A stretch of DNA of 64,000 nucleotides from Hetaerina americana. Its lineage: Eukaryota > Arthropoda > Insecta > Odonata > Calopterygidae. Shown here in pieces: positions 13,181 to 22,309 of this stretch. The position numbers and the translations under genes were made by a program. Within the stretch, counting starts at the first letter, position 1. Each line of letters starts with the position of its first letter. Below the pieces are notes generated by a model. That model saw only the letters and a program-made list of their open reading frames with translations, did not search any database and was not told where the DNA came from. The stretch lies in NCBI GenBank assembly GCA_022747635.1, contig JAKTNV010000023.1, forward strand, positions 7,307,348-7,371,347, in the 5' to 3' direction.

Positions 13181-13325
13181 ACCTGAACTTGGGTTGGAGG
13201 ATAGGTGAGGGTGGAGCTGACCTAATACTGAGAGTCCAACGGCGTGTGAAATACACTCATCAAGGCAGGGGGGAGGAGCAGTTTCATTCCCTGTGCCGCC
13301 TATGGCTTCCCAGGGAAATATGCGA
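13181..13325 (+). repeat. Family D dispersed repeat, copy 4
   Basis: It contains GTGAGGGTGGAGCTGACCTA, CAACGGCGTGTGAAATACAC and TTCCCTGTGCCGCC, then GGCTTCCCAGGGAAAT, in family order. Confidence 0.5.
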
Positions 13326-13329
13326 CCGG

Positions 13330-14260
13330 AAAATCACGAGGCATGAACAATTAAAATGAGAAATGAAGAAATATACAGAAGAGAAGCGGAGGATAAGGCC
13401 TCTGGGGGAATAAGCTCCAGATGCAGCGGGCAAATCTTGAGAGGGTGACTTGTTGCGAACTTAATAGTAAGGAAAATAGAAGGGAAGGTCCATAGGATGG
13501 GGCGATGTCATGCGAGGGAGAAGGGCAGCTCTCATGACGTACGAGGGAGTTGGCATTAGAAAGGGAAGGATGGAGGAATAGAGTGGACTGATCTTTGAAT
13601 AGAAACGCTGATCAATGATGATGGCGTGCCCAAGCGGTAGAGGCGCGGATTAAACCTCAATGACATCAGTCACGCGCATCCATGTACTGTTTTTAGGGGA
13701 TCGGAGGTAAGGCTCGGCTCTGATGAATGCGTCCGCACCAGTCAAGTGCGCCCTGGAAAACCTCCCCGGTGGCCATCCGGGGCCTCCAAGGCTCCCATTA
13801 ACTTCCCTCCAGATCGAGCTGGACGTAAATGAGAAAAAGTACTCCCAAGAGATTCCGTCAGTCATTTGACCTCGAGTTGTTCCACCTATCCCGGAATGAG
13901 CTGTCATGGAAAACAATATGTACCTGCAGGAAACGTAATGGGAAAAGAGGAATGTTAATGGCTTAACTAATGAGTGCATTGCTCGGAGGATATAAATGAG
14001 ATTACGAGGTAAACTCTTCCAGTTGGAAGAAATAAGCGTGAAGATGAATAGTGAAGGAAAATAGTGCGTCAACCTCAAAAGGAGAAATAACCGAAGGGAG
14101 TCCATAGCAAGGGTCACTAGGAAGATACCTGTGACCCGAGATAGAACCAATGGAGGAATCATGGGGTTTTATATTTATGTCTAATTATTTCACGAAATTA
14201 TATAGGATAAATTTTTAACATAAATTTTTTTTACAAAAAAACACACACACATATGTATAT
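13330..14260. other. Unassigned DNA before the A1 element
   Basis: Nothing firm was recognised. A tRNA-like start (GCCCAAGCGGTAGAGGCG) at about 13630 is not followed by a foldable tRNA. The 170-codon minus-strand frame (13650-14162) has no known domain. Confidence 0.4.
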
Positions 14261-14293
14261 ATATATATATACCTGTATATATATACCTGTATT

Positions 14294-14298
<5 letters not shown>

Positions 14299-14371
<73 letters not shown>
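14299..14371. repeat. (TA)n microsatellite at the 5' end of A1
   Basis: This is a long TA tract ending exactly where the family A 5' sequence TCCCTCCCCGGACTAC begins. Confidence 0.95.
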
Positions 14372-14375
<4 letters not shown>

Positions 14376-14662
14376 CCCCGGACTACAACCTTAACGTGGT
14401 GGAAGGGCTTGTGCGTTCCGATGACCCCTAGAGCTGTGCTGGCGGGAGTAATAATTATAGCTCGGGTTAGGGTCACCCATGCCAGATAGGTCGAAGGTTA
14501 GGAGCCAGACGAAAGGTAGTCCACGCAGCGTCTGTTCCTCAGTGAGGCGGCTGCAATGGCGTCTGACCCCAGTGGGGCGGCCAGTAAGTGATGGTGTCAC
14601 GTTAAAAACACTATTGAGGAAGGCAACGGGAAACCACCTCAATTATCATTCCCTAGAAAAAT

Positions 14663-16417
14663 ATGATGGACAATAGAGATATTTTGAGTCCTGGCAACCA
14701 CGGGGCTCGGCCCAATCGGCCGTGTGTCGTGCCCGGCAGCGGGGGAGGCAAGGCTTCCGCGGTCGTCATCCCACGAAACCCTTGCAAGGGAAAACCAGCA
14801 GCAGCAGGACAGAAGAAGCAGGAGAAGAAGACCAAATTAGTTAGAATAGGAACGTGGAATGTTAGGACAATGATGAGGACAGGGAAATTGGAGAATGTTA
14901 AGCGAGAGATGGAAAGGGGAAATATAGATATTTTAGGTCTATGCGAGGTGAGATGGAAAGATAGCGGGGATTACTGGAGTGATAAGTATAGAATAATATA
15001 CAGCGGTGGGGACGAGAGCCACCGAGGGGTTGCCATTGTATTAAATGAAGAGGTAGGGAGAAGCGTAGTCAACATAGAGCAGGTAACGGATAGAATACTA
15101 CTAGTGGAGATAAAAGCAGAACCGACGAACTTAGTTATTATTCAGGTATACATGCCACCGAGCAACCATAAGGAAGAAGAGGTCGATAAGATATACGATC
15201 AGTTAGAGGACATGATCGCGTGTGTTCCTGCAGGGAAACATTTGATAGTGATGGGGGATTGGAATGCGACGGTAGGCGAAGGAAGAGATGGTGATGAGGT
15301 GGGCGACTACGGTTTAGGCACGAGGAATGACCGCGGGGAGAAAGCAGTTGAGTTCTGCAGGAGACAGGGGTTAGTCATCACCAACACTTGGTTTAGACAC
15401 CACAAAAGACGCAGGCATACATGGAAAATGCCAGGTGACTCAGGAAGATATCAGCTAGATTATATCCTGGTTAGACACAGGTTTAGGAATAGTGTGATAA
15501 ATTCCCACAGCTTTCCGGGAGCGGATGCGGACTCAGACCACAATTTAGTTGTTATGAAATGTAGCGTACGTTTCAAAAAGATAAGGCAGGGGCGGCGAGT
15601 TAGAAAATGGAATGTAGAAGCATTAAATGGGTTGAAAAGGAAGGAATACAAACAGGCGGTAGAGAAAATAATGGAGGATGGTAAAGGGCTTATTACTATC
15701 GAAGAAAAATGGGAAATGATCAAAAAAGGGTTGTCTAAAGCCGCAAAAGACACTATTGGAACCGTTAACGCTAAAAGGACTAGGAAACCATGGATCACGG
15801 ATGAGATGATTACAAAGATGGATGAGCGGCGAAAATGGAAGAATATAAATACAGAATTAGGCAAAATGAAGTACAAAGAATTGAACAATAAATTGAGGCG
15901 GGCAACAAATAAATCAAAAGAAGCATGGTGGAAGACGCAGTGCGAGGATATGGAAAGTCTCCAGAGGAAGGGCGAAATCGGTGCGCTGTACAGCAAAGTT
16001 AAATCGTTATCGGGAAGTAAGAAAGGAAGAGCTATGCTAATAGTTAGAGATAAAGCGGGTAAGGTAATAGTTGACGCAGGAAAGATCCAAGAGGGATGGA
16101 AGGAGTATATAGAAGAACTGTATAGTAAAGAACTCAGACCAACACAGTTAGACATTGAAAAAGAAAATGACGTAGAGGAAGACAGCTTAGGTCCAGGCAT
16201 ACTAGACAATGAGATAGAAAGGGCATTAAGGGAGATGAAACAAAATAAGGCCGTGGGGGTAGATAACATTCCCGTGGAACTTTTAAAATGCTTAGGAAAA
16301 TGTGGGAGGAAGGGGCTATATGGGCTGATCCGTAGCATTTATGAGGAGGGAATCTGGCCGGAAGACTTTGTGAGATCAGTTTTAGTTCCTATACCGAAAA
16401 AGGTAAAGGCCACGTGA
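14663..16417 (+). pseudogene. A1 endonuclease/RT ORF, N-terminal 584 codons
   Basis: It starts at the same ATG-ATG pair as the intact A3 ORF and encodes a complete apurinic-type endonuclease. The motifs GTWNVRT, CEVRW, GDWNAT, LDYILV and SDHN are all present. A linker and the first RT blocks follow (VDNIPVELL, LVPIPKK). A TGA replaces the TCA serine codon of A3 directly after KKVKAT. The identical TGA ends the 584-codon frame of copy A4. The protein would be an endonuclease without RT. I read it as a broken version of the 991-codon ORF, although a shared stop could in principle be a real separator between two ORFs. Confidence 0.85.
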
Positions 16418-17296
16418 TGTGAGGACTATAGGACAATTAGTTTGATATCCCACGCAGCTAAAGTTGTTCTCAGGATCATAAACAAACGGATAGAGAGTAG
16501 GGCAAATGATTAATTAGGGGATGATCAGTTTGGGTTTAGGAAGGGGAGAGGTACGGGTGATGCCATTGCAGTAATGAGATTATTAATCGAGAGGAATATA
16601 GAACACAACTAGGAGGTATTTGCCTGTTTCGTAGATTTCGAAAAAGCGTTTGATAGTGTGAATTGGGAACAACTAATGAGTATATTGCATAAAATAGGAA
16701 TAGGTTGGAGGGAAAGGAGGCTAATCCGCAACCTGAACATGTCTCAGACTGCTCAGGTGCGAGTGGGGAACGGGGAGTCCGGATGAGCAATGCTAGGAAG
16801 AGGTGTAAGGCAGGGTTGCCCATTATCACCGTTGCTGTTCAACCTATATGCAGAGGAAATGATTAAAGAGGCATGGGAAGAACTGGAGGTAGGAATAAAA
16901 GTGGGCGGAGAATACGTAAAATCAGTTGACCGAATCAGATGACCAAGCTTTAGTTTGTCAGTCAGCCAAGGGGTTGCAAGTACTTCGGAGTGAATTGGAA
17001 AATCAGTGCGACAGGTATGGGATGAGAATCAATGTTAATAAAACAAAGGTTATGCGATTTTCTAGAAAGAAAAAGGCTAAGCTTAACATAGAAATAGGAG
17101 GGCAAAAACTGGAGCAGGTAGAACAGTTTACGTATCTCGGTAGTGTTTTGGACCTACACGGTCAAAGTAGTAGGGACGTAGGGTGGAGAATTGCGCTAGG
17201 CAAAGAGGCTTTCACGAGGAGGAGGGAGTTGATGACGGGGACTTTGAGTAAGGACATTAAGAAAAGACTCGTAGAAACTTTGATATGGAGAATAGC
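16418..17296 (+). pseudogene. A1 reverse transcriptase remnant
   Basis: RT blocks are readable across frames: DQFGFRKGRG, CFVDFEKAFD and RQGCPLSPLLF. They are broken by TAA (near 16512), TAG (near 16609) and TGA (near 16784). At about 16925 the FADD box is replaced by a different 10-bp block that also shifts the frame, giving VDRIR and a stop. The same replacement occurs in copy A2. After 17296 the CR1/L2-like element B1 intervenes and the coding remains resume at 21474 (MYGAETW). Confidence 0.85.
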
Positions 17297-17299
17297 TAG

Positions 17300-18112
17300 G
17301 TAATACGTGGCTGGGCGATTAGAGACCTACCCCGTGTCCCATCTCTCAACGAGGGAGTGTCTCACGTCCGTAGGTCGGACGATTGGAGGGTCGTTTCTCG
17401 GGGCAAGGGGAAGGTAACGCTGCGGCGAGGATTGGACTCTGCGGAGGCAGATACCATCCCCGTCTCCAACAGGTACCAGGTGCTGTCGGATGACAGCACC
17501 ACCGTACCTGCAGCCCCTATCCCTACTCCGAGGGCACTGCCTAGGGTAAGGCATCAGCGGTCGGGGAGGGAGGGAACCGTTATATTAGGTAGTTCAAATG
17601 TCCGGCGTATAATGAACCCGCTGCGCCGCAGAGTCCAACAGGAGGGAGGTGTTGGATTCTTGTCGTCCTGGTGTATACCGGGCGGCGGGGTACCCCAGGC
17701 GACGATGGCGGTGAGGGCGGCCGTCAGTAATACGGGCTGCTCCAAGCTACGCATTGTGGCTCATGTCGGGACAAACGACGCCTCGGAACGTGGATCTGAA
17801 GAGATCCTGCGCTCCTTTAAGGAGATGCACTCGGAGGTGAAACGAGTCGAGGCAGAGTTGAAGGTCCCAATTAAATTAAGTATATGTAGTATTGTGCCAC
17901 GTGTAGACCGCGGAAGGCTCGTTTGGAGCCGCATTGAGGGTTTAAATCAGAGATTGCTGGGATTTTGCCGGGGAATCGGAGCGGACTTCGTTGATCTGAG
18001 GCCCGTCCTCTCATCGTGTCGGGTACCCCTTAATCGCTCCGGGGTCCATTATACTGCCGAGGCATCGCAGTTGGTAGCGCGTAGGTTACACGAACACGTG
18101 TCGAGGGTTTAG
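17300..18112 (+). CDS. B1 ORF1: SGNH/esterase-like LINE protein (5'-partial)
   Basis: ORF1 proteins of CR1/L2-type LINEs often carry an SGNH (GDSL-like) hydrolase domain thought to act in the RNP. Here the frame is open from the element's first codons and no ATG is seen, so the N-terminus is missing or starts upstream of the truncation. Numbering from the GTG at 17357, a basic low-complexity leader (1-70) precedes block I ILGSSNVRR (residues 77-84; Ser in GSSN as candidate nucleophile), block III HVGTNDAS (136-143), a SICSIVPRVDRG strand, and a C-terminal GVHYT with candidate catalytic His near 231. The usual Asp in D-x-x-H is not obvious. It ends at TAG 18110-18112, inside ORF2's open frame. 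Confidence in the fold is good; whether it hydrolyses anything is unknown. Confidence 0.75.
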   Translation, partial: VIRGWAIRDLPRVPSLNEGVSHVRRSDDWRVVSRGKGKVTLRRGLDSAEADTIPVSNRYQVLSDDSTTVPAAPIPTPRALPRVRHQRSGREGTVILGSSNVRRIMNPLRRRVQQEGGVGFLSSWCIPGGGVPQATMAVRAAVSNTGCSKLRIVAHVGTNDASERGSEEILRSFKEMHSEVKRVEAELKVPIKLSICSIVPRVDRGRLVWSRIEGLNQRLLGFCRGIGADFVDLRPVLSSCRVPLNRSGVHYTAEASQLVARRLHEHVSRV

Positions 18113-21100
18113 CATAGCTGGTAGGCTAGAGCGTAGGTCATATTTTGGGAAAAATAAAGTAGAATCCAGCGCTTTTTGTCAATTCAGTTCAGGTAATGCC
18201 TCTCAAATCCCCAAAAATATTGAACAAACAAGCACTTGCGTTAAAACAACATATAACCCACGTAAATTTAATAAAATTGGTGCCTCTACATACATAACAG
18301 ATAGCAATGCAAGTGAATGTAATTCTTTTGTCTCTGTTCACCACGAATCGTCTCAAAACAGTTTTGTTAGCGTACATAAAACCGAAAAACAAGAAGTTAT
18401 TAGCCATATTAAAATTATAACATTAAACTGCCGTAGCATTAGAAACAAAATATCGGATATTGAACATATTTTTGTCAGTACAAACGCAGACATAGTAGTT
18501 GGAACGGAAAGTTGGCTCACGGGAGATATAGCAAACAATGAGGTTTTTCCAAACGGTTTCACAATTTACAGAAGGGACAGACCAAATAGGTTGGGTGGGG
18601 GAGTATTCATTGCAGTAAAGTCACATCTTAGTAGCCAACGATATGAATGCGACGTAGATGACATAGAAAGCGTTTGGTGCAACATTAAAGACTACAACGG
18701 CAGAAGCCTATACGTGTGTTCATTTTATAGACCCCCAGATTCTAACACAGATGTCCTACACAAGCTCGACGAACAAATATCCACTATCAGCAGCAGACAA
18801 AGCAACAGTATTACTATAATCGCTGGTGACACAAATCTACCGTCAATTGACTGGGACAACTACTGCGTAGGAAAATCTGCCAAAAACAGAGATTCATGCC
18901 AAGAACTCCTTCATATATTCACAAAACACTCCTTAGAACAAATAGTTAAATCACCAACACGGGGCCAAAGCATACTAGACATCTTTGCGACTTCTATGCC
19001 CGAAATCATTACTAACATTGAAATAATAGACGGAATCAGTGATCATAAGGCTATTCTTGTGGAGTTGAAAACTCAGTTCGTCAAAATAAACAAAGAAAAG
19101 CGTAAAATATACCTATACAACAAGGCAAATTTTAACGGACTAAGAGAATATTTAAAGATAAAATTACCGGAATACAAGACAAAAACACTGACAACAAATA
19201 CAGAGAACACTTGGAATTATTTCTTAAATATTTTACGCGAAGGAATGAAGACGTACATCCCGTCCAAACTCAAATGCGACAGTAAGGAACCTAGATGGTA
19301 CAACGGGGAAGTCAGATCGGCATTAAGAAGGCAAAGAAAGCTACAGTCAAATTTCAAAAAGAGTTTAAAAAGTGACGATATAAGTTATGTGAATACAACC
19401 AAACAGCTACTAATAGAATGTCGTAGTAAGACGAAAAGTATTATGCGCACAGCACTACACTCTTTTAAATCTAAAATGCTAAGCGAATATCTTGAGGAAA
19501 ATCCAAAGTCATTCTGGTCCTATGTTAGGGAAATACAGGGTAAACGTCCCACTGTTCACTCTTTGAAGACGGAAAATGGAGAAATCATTACAGATAGCGT
19601 GAAAAAGGCAAATATTTTAAACCATTTTTTCCAGAGCGTCTACAACAAAAACACAAACGCACCAAACGATCCTCCACACCCACCCGGGGAACACATGAGC
19701 GAACTTACACTGACCAAGCAGGGAATAGTACATCTGCTCCGTAGTATCAAAGCACACAAGGCACCTGGTCCGGAAGAAATACCTGCTAGAATATTAAAGG
19801 AATTAGCTGACGACATTGCCCCATTTTTACATATTGTTTTTCTAAAATCGATAGAAGAAGGCTCAGTGCCTCGCGACTGGAAGCTAGCCCATATAACTCC
19901 CATCTATAAAGGCGGCGATAGGGATAAACCAACCAATTACCGACCCATTTCTTTAACATCGATCTCTTGTAAAATATTGGAACACGTTATTGTCACTAAC
20001 ATTATGAAATTTCTTGATAGTAGGAAAATACTAATCCACAACCAGCACGGATTTAGGAAAAGCAGATCTTGCGAAACACAACTTGGTCTCTTCATTCACG
20101 ACATACTTAGATCGGGAGAAAACAACACCCAAGTCGATGCAGTATTCCTGGATTTTAAAAAAGCCTTCGACAAAGTCCCACACAATAAATTGTTACATAA
20201 ACTTAAATACTATGGGATCAATGAGAAAATAATTAATTGGATTGGAGACTTCTTGTCAAACCGCAGACAAATAGTAGTCATAGATGGGTTGTGCTCAACG
20301 GAGAGAGATGTAACTTCGGGCGTCCCCCAGGGAAGTGTAATAGGGCCTCTTCTGCTCTTAATATACATAAATGACTTAAGCACACACGTTAGTAGCAATC
20401 TAAGGTTATTTGCTGACGACACGGTGATATACAGGGAAATAAGGAGCCAACTAGATCGCGAGCTACTCTCTAGAGACTTAGACAATATCTCGGAATGGTG
20501 CAATAAATGGGGATTAACACTTAATATAGATAAATGTGCAGTTTTGAAATTTTGGAATAAAGGAAGCGAGGAACAGGATATAAACTACAAAATAGAGGGT
20601 TCAGTATTGACTACGGCAAATCAAGTTAAATATTTGGGGGTTGTTCTAACACCACGCCTTTCATGGGGAGCACATATCAGGACAATATGCGGATCAGCTT
20701 TAAAGAAACTTGGCTTCATAAAACGGGTGGTGGGGAAATGTAATGAAAAAGTTAAAGAGAGGTGTTATTTTACTCTAGTTAGACCTCATTTGGAATATGC
20801 CGCAAGTATTTGGGATCCGTGGGAGAAAATTTGGCAAAAACAATTAGATAAAGTCCAGAGAAAATCCGCTAGATTCGTTAAAAATTGTTATGATAAAAAC
20901 ACAAGTGTGACAGGTCTCTTAGGGGATTTAGGCTGGGAACCACTTGAAGTGCGGAGAGAACAAGCGAGGCTTAGACTTTTAGAAAGGTTCAGAACAAACG
21001 AGTTTAAATATGACACTGAAGGAATTATAATGGCCCCACACTACTTAGGTAGATCAGACCACAAAGATAAACTAAGGGAGATAGATTCCAAGACAGATAG

Positions 21101-21167
21101 GTACAAATACTCATTCTTTCCCCGAACAATCAGTAATCATAATAGCAAGAAACCGAAGTCACTTTAG
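18078..21167 (+). CDS. B1 ORF2: endonuclease-reverse transcriptase, no AUG start
   Basis: This is a 1029-codon open frame without internal stops. The endonuclease spans about 18411-19060: TLNCRSIRNK, TESWL, CSFYRPPD, AGDTNLPSIDW and ISDHKAI. A basic linker leads to the RT at about 19740-20500, with KAPGPEEIPARIL, NYRPISLTS, HGFRKSRS, FLDFKKAFD, SGVPQGSVIGP and the catalytic FADD at 20409-20420. The C-terminal region has VRPHLEYAASIWDP. The frame is +1 relative to ORF1 and overlaps it by 35 bp (18078-18112). No ATG occurs in this frame until well past the endonuclease, so either +1 frameshifting, stop-restart or non-AUG initiation is used, or the original ATG was lost. Except for that, it looks intact. 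Confidence 0.85.
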   Translation, partial: RVGYTNTCRGFSIAGRLERRSYFGKNKVESSAFCQFSSGNASQIPKNIEQTSTCVKTTYNPRKFNKIGASTYITDSNASECNSFVSVHHESSQNSFVSVHKTEKQEVISHIKIITLNCRSIRNKISDIEHIFVSTNADIVVGTESWLTGDIANNEVFPNGFTIYRRDRPNRLGGGVFIAVKSHLSSQRYECDVDDIESVWCNIKDYNGRSLYVCSFYRPPDSNTDVLHKLDEQISTISSRQSNSITIIAGDTNLPSIDWDNYCVGKSAKNRDSCQELLHIFTKHSLEQIVKSPTRGQSILDIFATSMPEIITNIEIIDGISDHKAILVELKTQFVKINKEKRKIYLYNKANFNGLREYLKIKLPEYKTKTLTTNTENTWNYFLNILREGMKTYIPSKLKCDSKEPRWYNGEVRSALRRQRKLQSNFKKSLKSDDISYVNTTKQLLIECRSKTKSIMRTALHSFKSKMLSEYLEENPKSFWSYVREIQGKRPTVHSLKTENGEIITDSVKKANILNHFFQSVYNKNTNAPNDPPHPPGEHMSELTLTKQGIVHLLRSIKAHKAPGPEEIPARILKELADDIAPFLHIVFLKSIEEGSVPRDWKLAHITPIYKGGDRDKPTNYRPISLTSISCKILEHVIVTNIMKFLDSRKILIHNQHGFRKSRSCETQLGLFIHDILRSGENNTQVDAVFLDFKKAFDKVPHNKLLHKLKYYGINEKIINWIGDFLSNRRQIVVIDGLCSTERDVTSGVPQGSVIGPLLLLIYINDLSTHVSSNLRLFADDTVIYREIRSQLDRELLSRDLDNISEWCNKWGLTLNIDKCAVLKFWNKGSEEQDINYKIEGSVLTTANQVKYLGVVLTPRLSWGAHIRTICGSALKKLGFIKRVVGKCNEKVKERCYFTLVRPHLEYAASIWDPWEKIWQKQLDKVQRKSARFVKNCYDKNTSVTGLLGDLGWEPLEVRREQARLRLLERFRTNEFKYDTEGIIMAPHYLGRSDHKDKLREIDSKTDRYKYSFFPRTISNHNSKKPKSL

Positions 21168-21468
21168 AAATATTAAAAACGTTGAATTTACAAGTCGGAA
21201 CAAAATTAAACCCTATAGAGATGTTAGGTATACTTTCAGGTGCATGTGTATGTTAGTTGGTAGTTTGAGTGTTTGCATGTGTGTGGGGTGTAAGTGTCCA
21301 TGCATGAATGTATGCCATGTTTTTTTTTTTTTTTATATATGATTTTGTCGTTATTGCATGCGGTTTTTTTTTTTTCTTTTTCTTTTCTAAATTATGGGTG
21401 GTGACCTAGCACCCCCCGCCACACGCCCTTGCGGCGGCTTGCGGGGTATTATGTAGATGTAGATGTAG
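21168..21468 (+). other. B1 3' UTR with hairpin and (GTAGAT)n tail
   Basis: A GT-rich stretch and two long T-runs precede a hairpin of the form CCCCGC...GCCC-TTGC-GGC...GCGGGG (about 21411-21447). It is closed by GTATTATGTAGATGTAGATG. The same hairpin and tail end the element at 47838, and weaker versions occur at 55585 and 63555. In CR1/L2 elements such terminal structures are recognised by the reverse transcriptase to prime on the target. Confidence 0.7.
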
Positions 21469-21473
21469 ATAGC

Positions 21474-22107
21474 AATGTACGGCGCGGAAACGTGGTCATT
21501 GAAGCAGGAGGATAGACGTAGACTGGAGGCTTTTGAAATGTGGGTGTGGAGAAGAATGGAAAAGGTGAAATGGACAGAGAAGAAAACAAATGAGGAAGTA
21601 CTTGGTATGGTGGGCGAAGAGAGGGGTTTGTTGGGAGCAATCCTATGGAGGCAGGAAAAGTGGATGAAGGGGGTGTTGACCGGCAGTGGGATTAATTAAA
21701 AATAACAATTTTCCACAAAAATAAAATTTAATGCGACCGGTTTCAATGTTACTACATCATCATCAGGTTGATGTAGTAACATCAACCTGATGATGATGTA
21801 GTAACTTCAGGATGATGATTCAATGTTACTACATCATCACCTGATGATGATGTAGTAACATTGAAACCGGTCGCATTAAATTTTATTTTTGTGGAAAATT
21901 GCTATTTTTAATTAATCATGATATTCCACCATATCACGCCTGAAACGTCTCTTTTTATTCGGCAGTGGGATGTTGAAGACTGTGATAGAGGGTAGAATGT
22001 TGGGCAAAAGAGGAAAGGGAAGGAACAGGATAGGGATGTGGACGGGATGAAGGGAGGAAGAAAGTACTCAGAGATGAAGAGGGACCTGATAAAGAGTAGG
22101 ATGATGT
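21474..22107 (+). pseudogene. A1 ORF C-terminal remnant after the B1 insertion
   Basis: MYGAETWSLKQEDRRRLEAF through WMKGVLTGSG matches residues of the intact A3 ORF downstream of RT. The palindromic element at 21693-21959 interrupts it. The last codons resume at 21960 (MLKTVIEGRMLGKRGKG) and then run through a frameshift (GMWTG), as in copy A0. Confidence 0.8.
21693..21959. repeat. Palindromic (foldback) element FB1 with 12-bp target duplication
   Basis: The insert is flanked by a perfect direct repeat CGGCAGTGGGAT (21681-21692 and 21960-21971), present once in the uninterrupted family A sequence. The left arm begins ATTAATTAAAAATA and passes through GCGACCGGTTTCAATGTTAC. The right arm repeats this as the reverse complement, ending TATTTTTAATTAAT. 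A short non-palindromic tail CATGATATTCCACC...TTTTTATT follows. The arms contain CTGATGA, a small stem and GAAAC, resembling a degenerate hammerhead core. I infer a relative of Penelope-type elements, not proven. Confidence 0.8.
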
Positions 22108-22199
22108 ATTTTGTGTTTTGTTAGTAGTCACAAAATATTTGTTTGGTAGTTGTGTCCATCAAAAAACCTACCTTAACCGGTAGATTACCTTAAAAAAAA

Positions 22200-22309
22200 T
22201 ATATATACAGGTATATGTGTGTACGTGTGTATGTAAATATACGAAGAAGATATGTATATTTGTATATATGTATATACCTGTATGTATATATACATATATA
22301 CATATTATA
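22200..22309. repeat. Degenerate (TA)n/GTATAC-rich spacer between A1 and A2 tails
   Basis: This is an imperfect TA-rich tract containing ATATATACAGGTATATG-like units. It separates the 3' end of A1 (+) from the 3' end of A2 (-). Confidence 0.8.

Larger units (their letters stand above)
17297..21468 (+). mobile_element. CR1/L2-like LINE copy B1, nested in A1
   Basis: A roughly 4.17-kb non-LTR retrotransposon has two overlapping ORFs, a 3' UTR with T-runs, a GC-rich hairpin and a short (GTAGAT)n tail. It interrupts the family A sequence GATATGGAG...GCTATGTACGG. ATAGC occurs on both sides (17292-17296 and 21469-21473), a possible 5-bp target duplication. ORF1 is already open at the first base with no ATG, so the copy is probably 5'-truncated within ORF1. 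The SGNH-type ORF1 and the CR1/L2-style RT place it in the CR1/L2 group. ORF2 has no premature stop, suggesting a young insertion. Confidence 0.85.
14372..22199 (+). mobile_element. RTE-like LINE copy A1, full length but interrupted
   Basis: A1 has the family 5' end, a 290-bp 5' UTR, the endonuclease/RT ORF remains and the family 3' end (CCTTAACCGGTAGATTACC plus A-run). Its own sequence adds up to about 3.4 kb. It is split by a CR1/L2-like LINE (17297-21468) inside the post-RT region and by a 267-bp palindromic element (21693-21959). Both ends face (TA)n-rich DNA. The ORF is disabled by several stop codons, a frameshift and loss of the RT catalytic box, so it can no longer mobilise itself. 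Confidence 0.9.

Noticed and set aside
13620..13660. tRNA-Leu-like start
   Set aside because: Only a D-arm-like segment matches; no anticodon or T arm follows.
15460..16338. Antisense open frames of 269-292 codons inside family A copies (also 25047, 33330, 51945)
   Set aside because: They lie exactly opposite the endonuclease/RT ORF and have no motif; they persist because the sense codons rarely create antisense stops.
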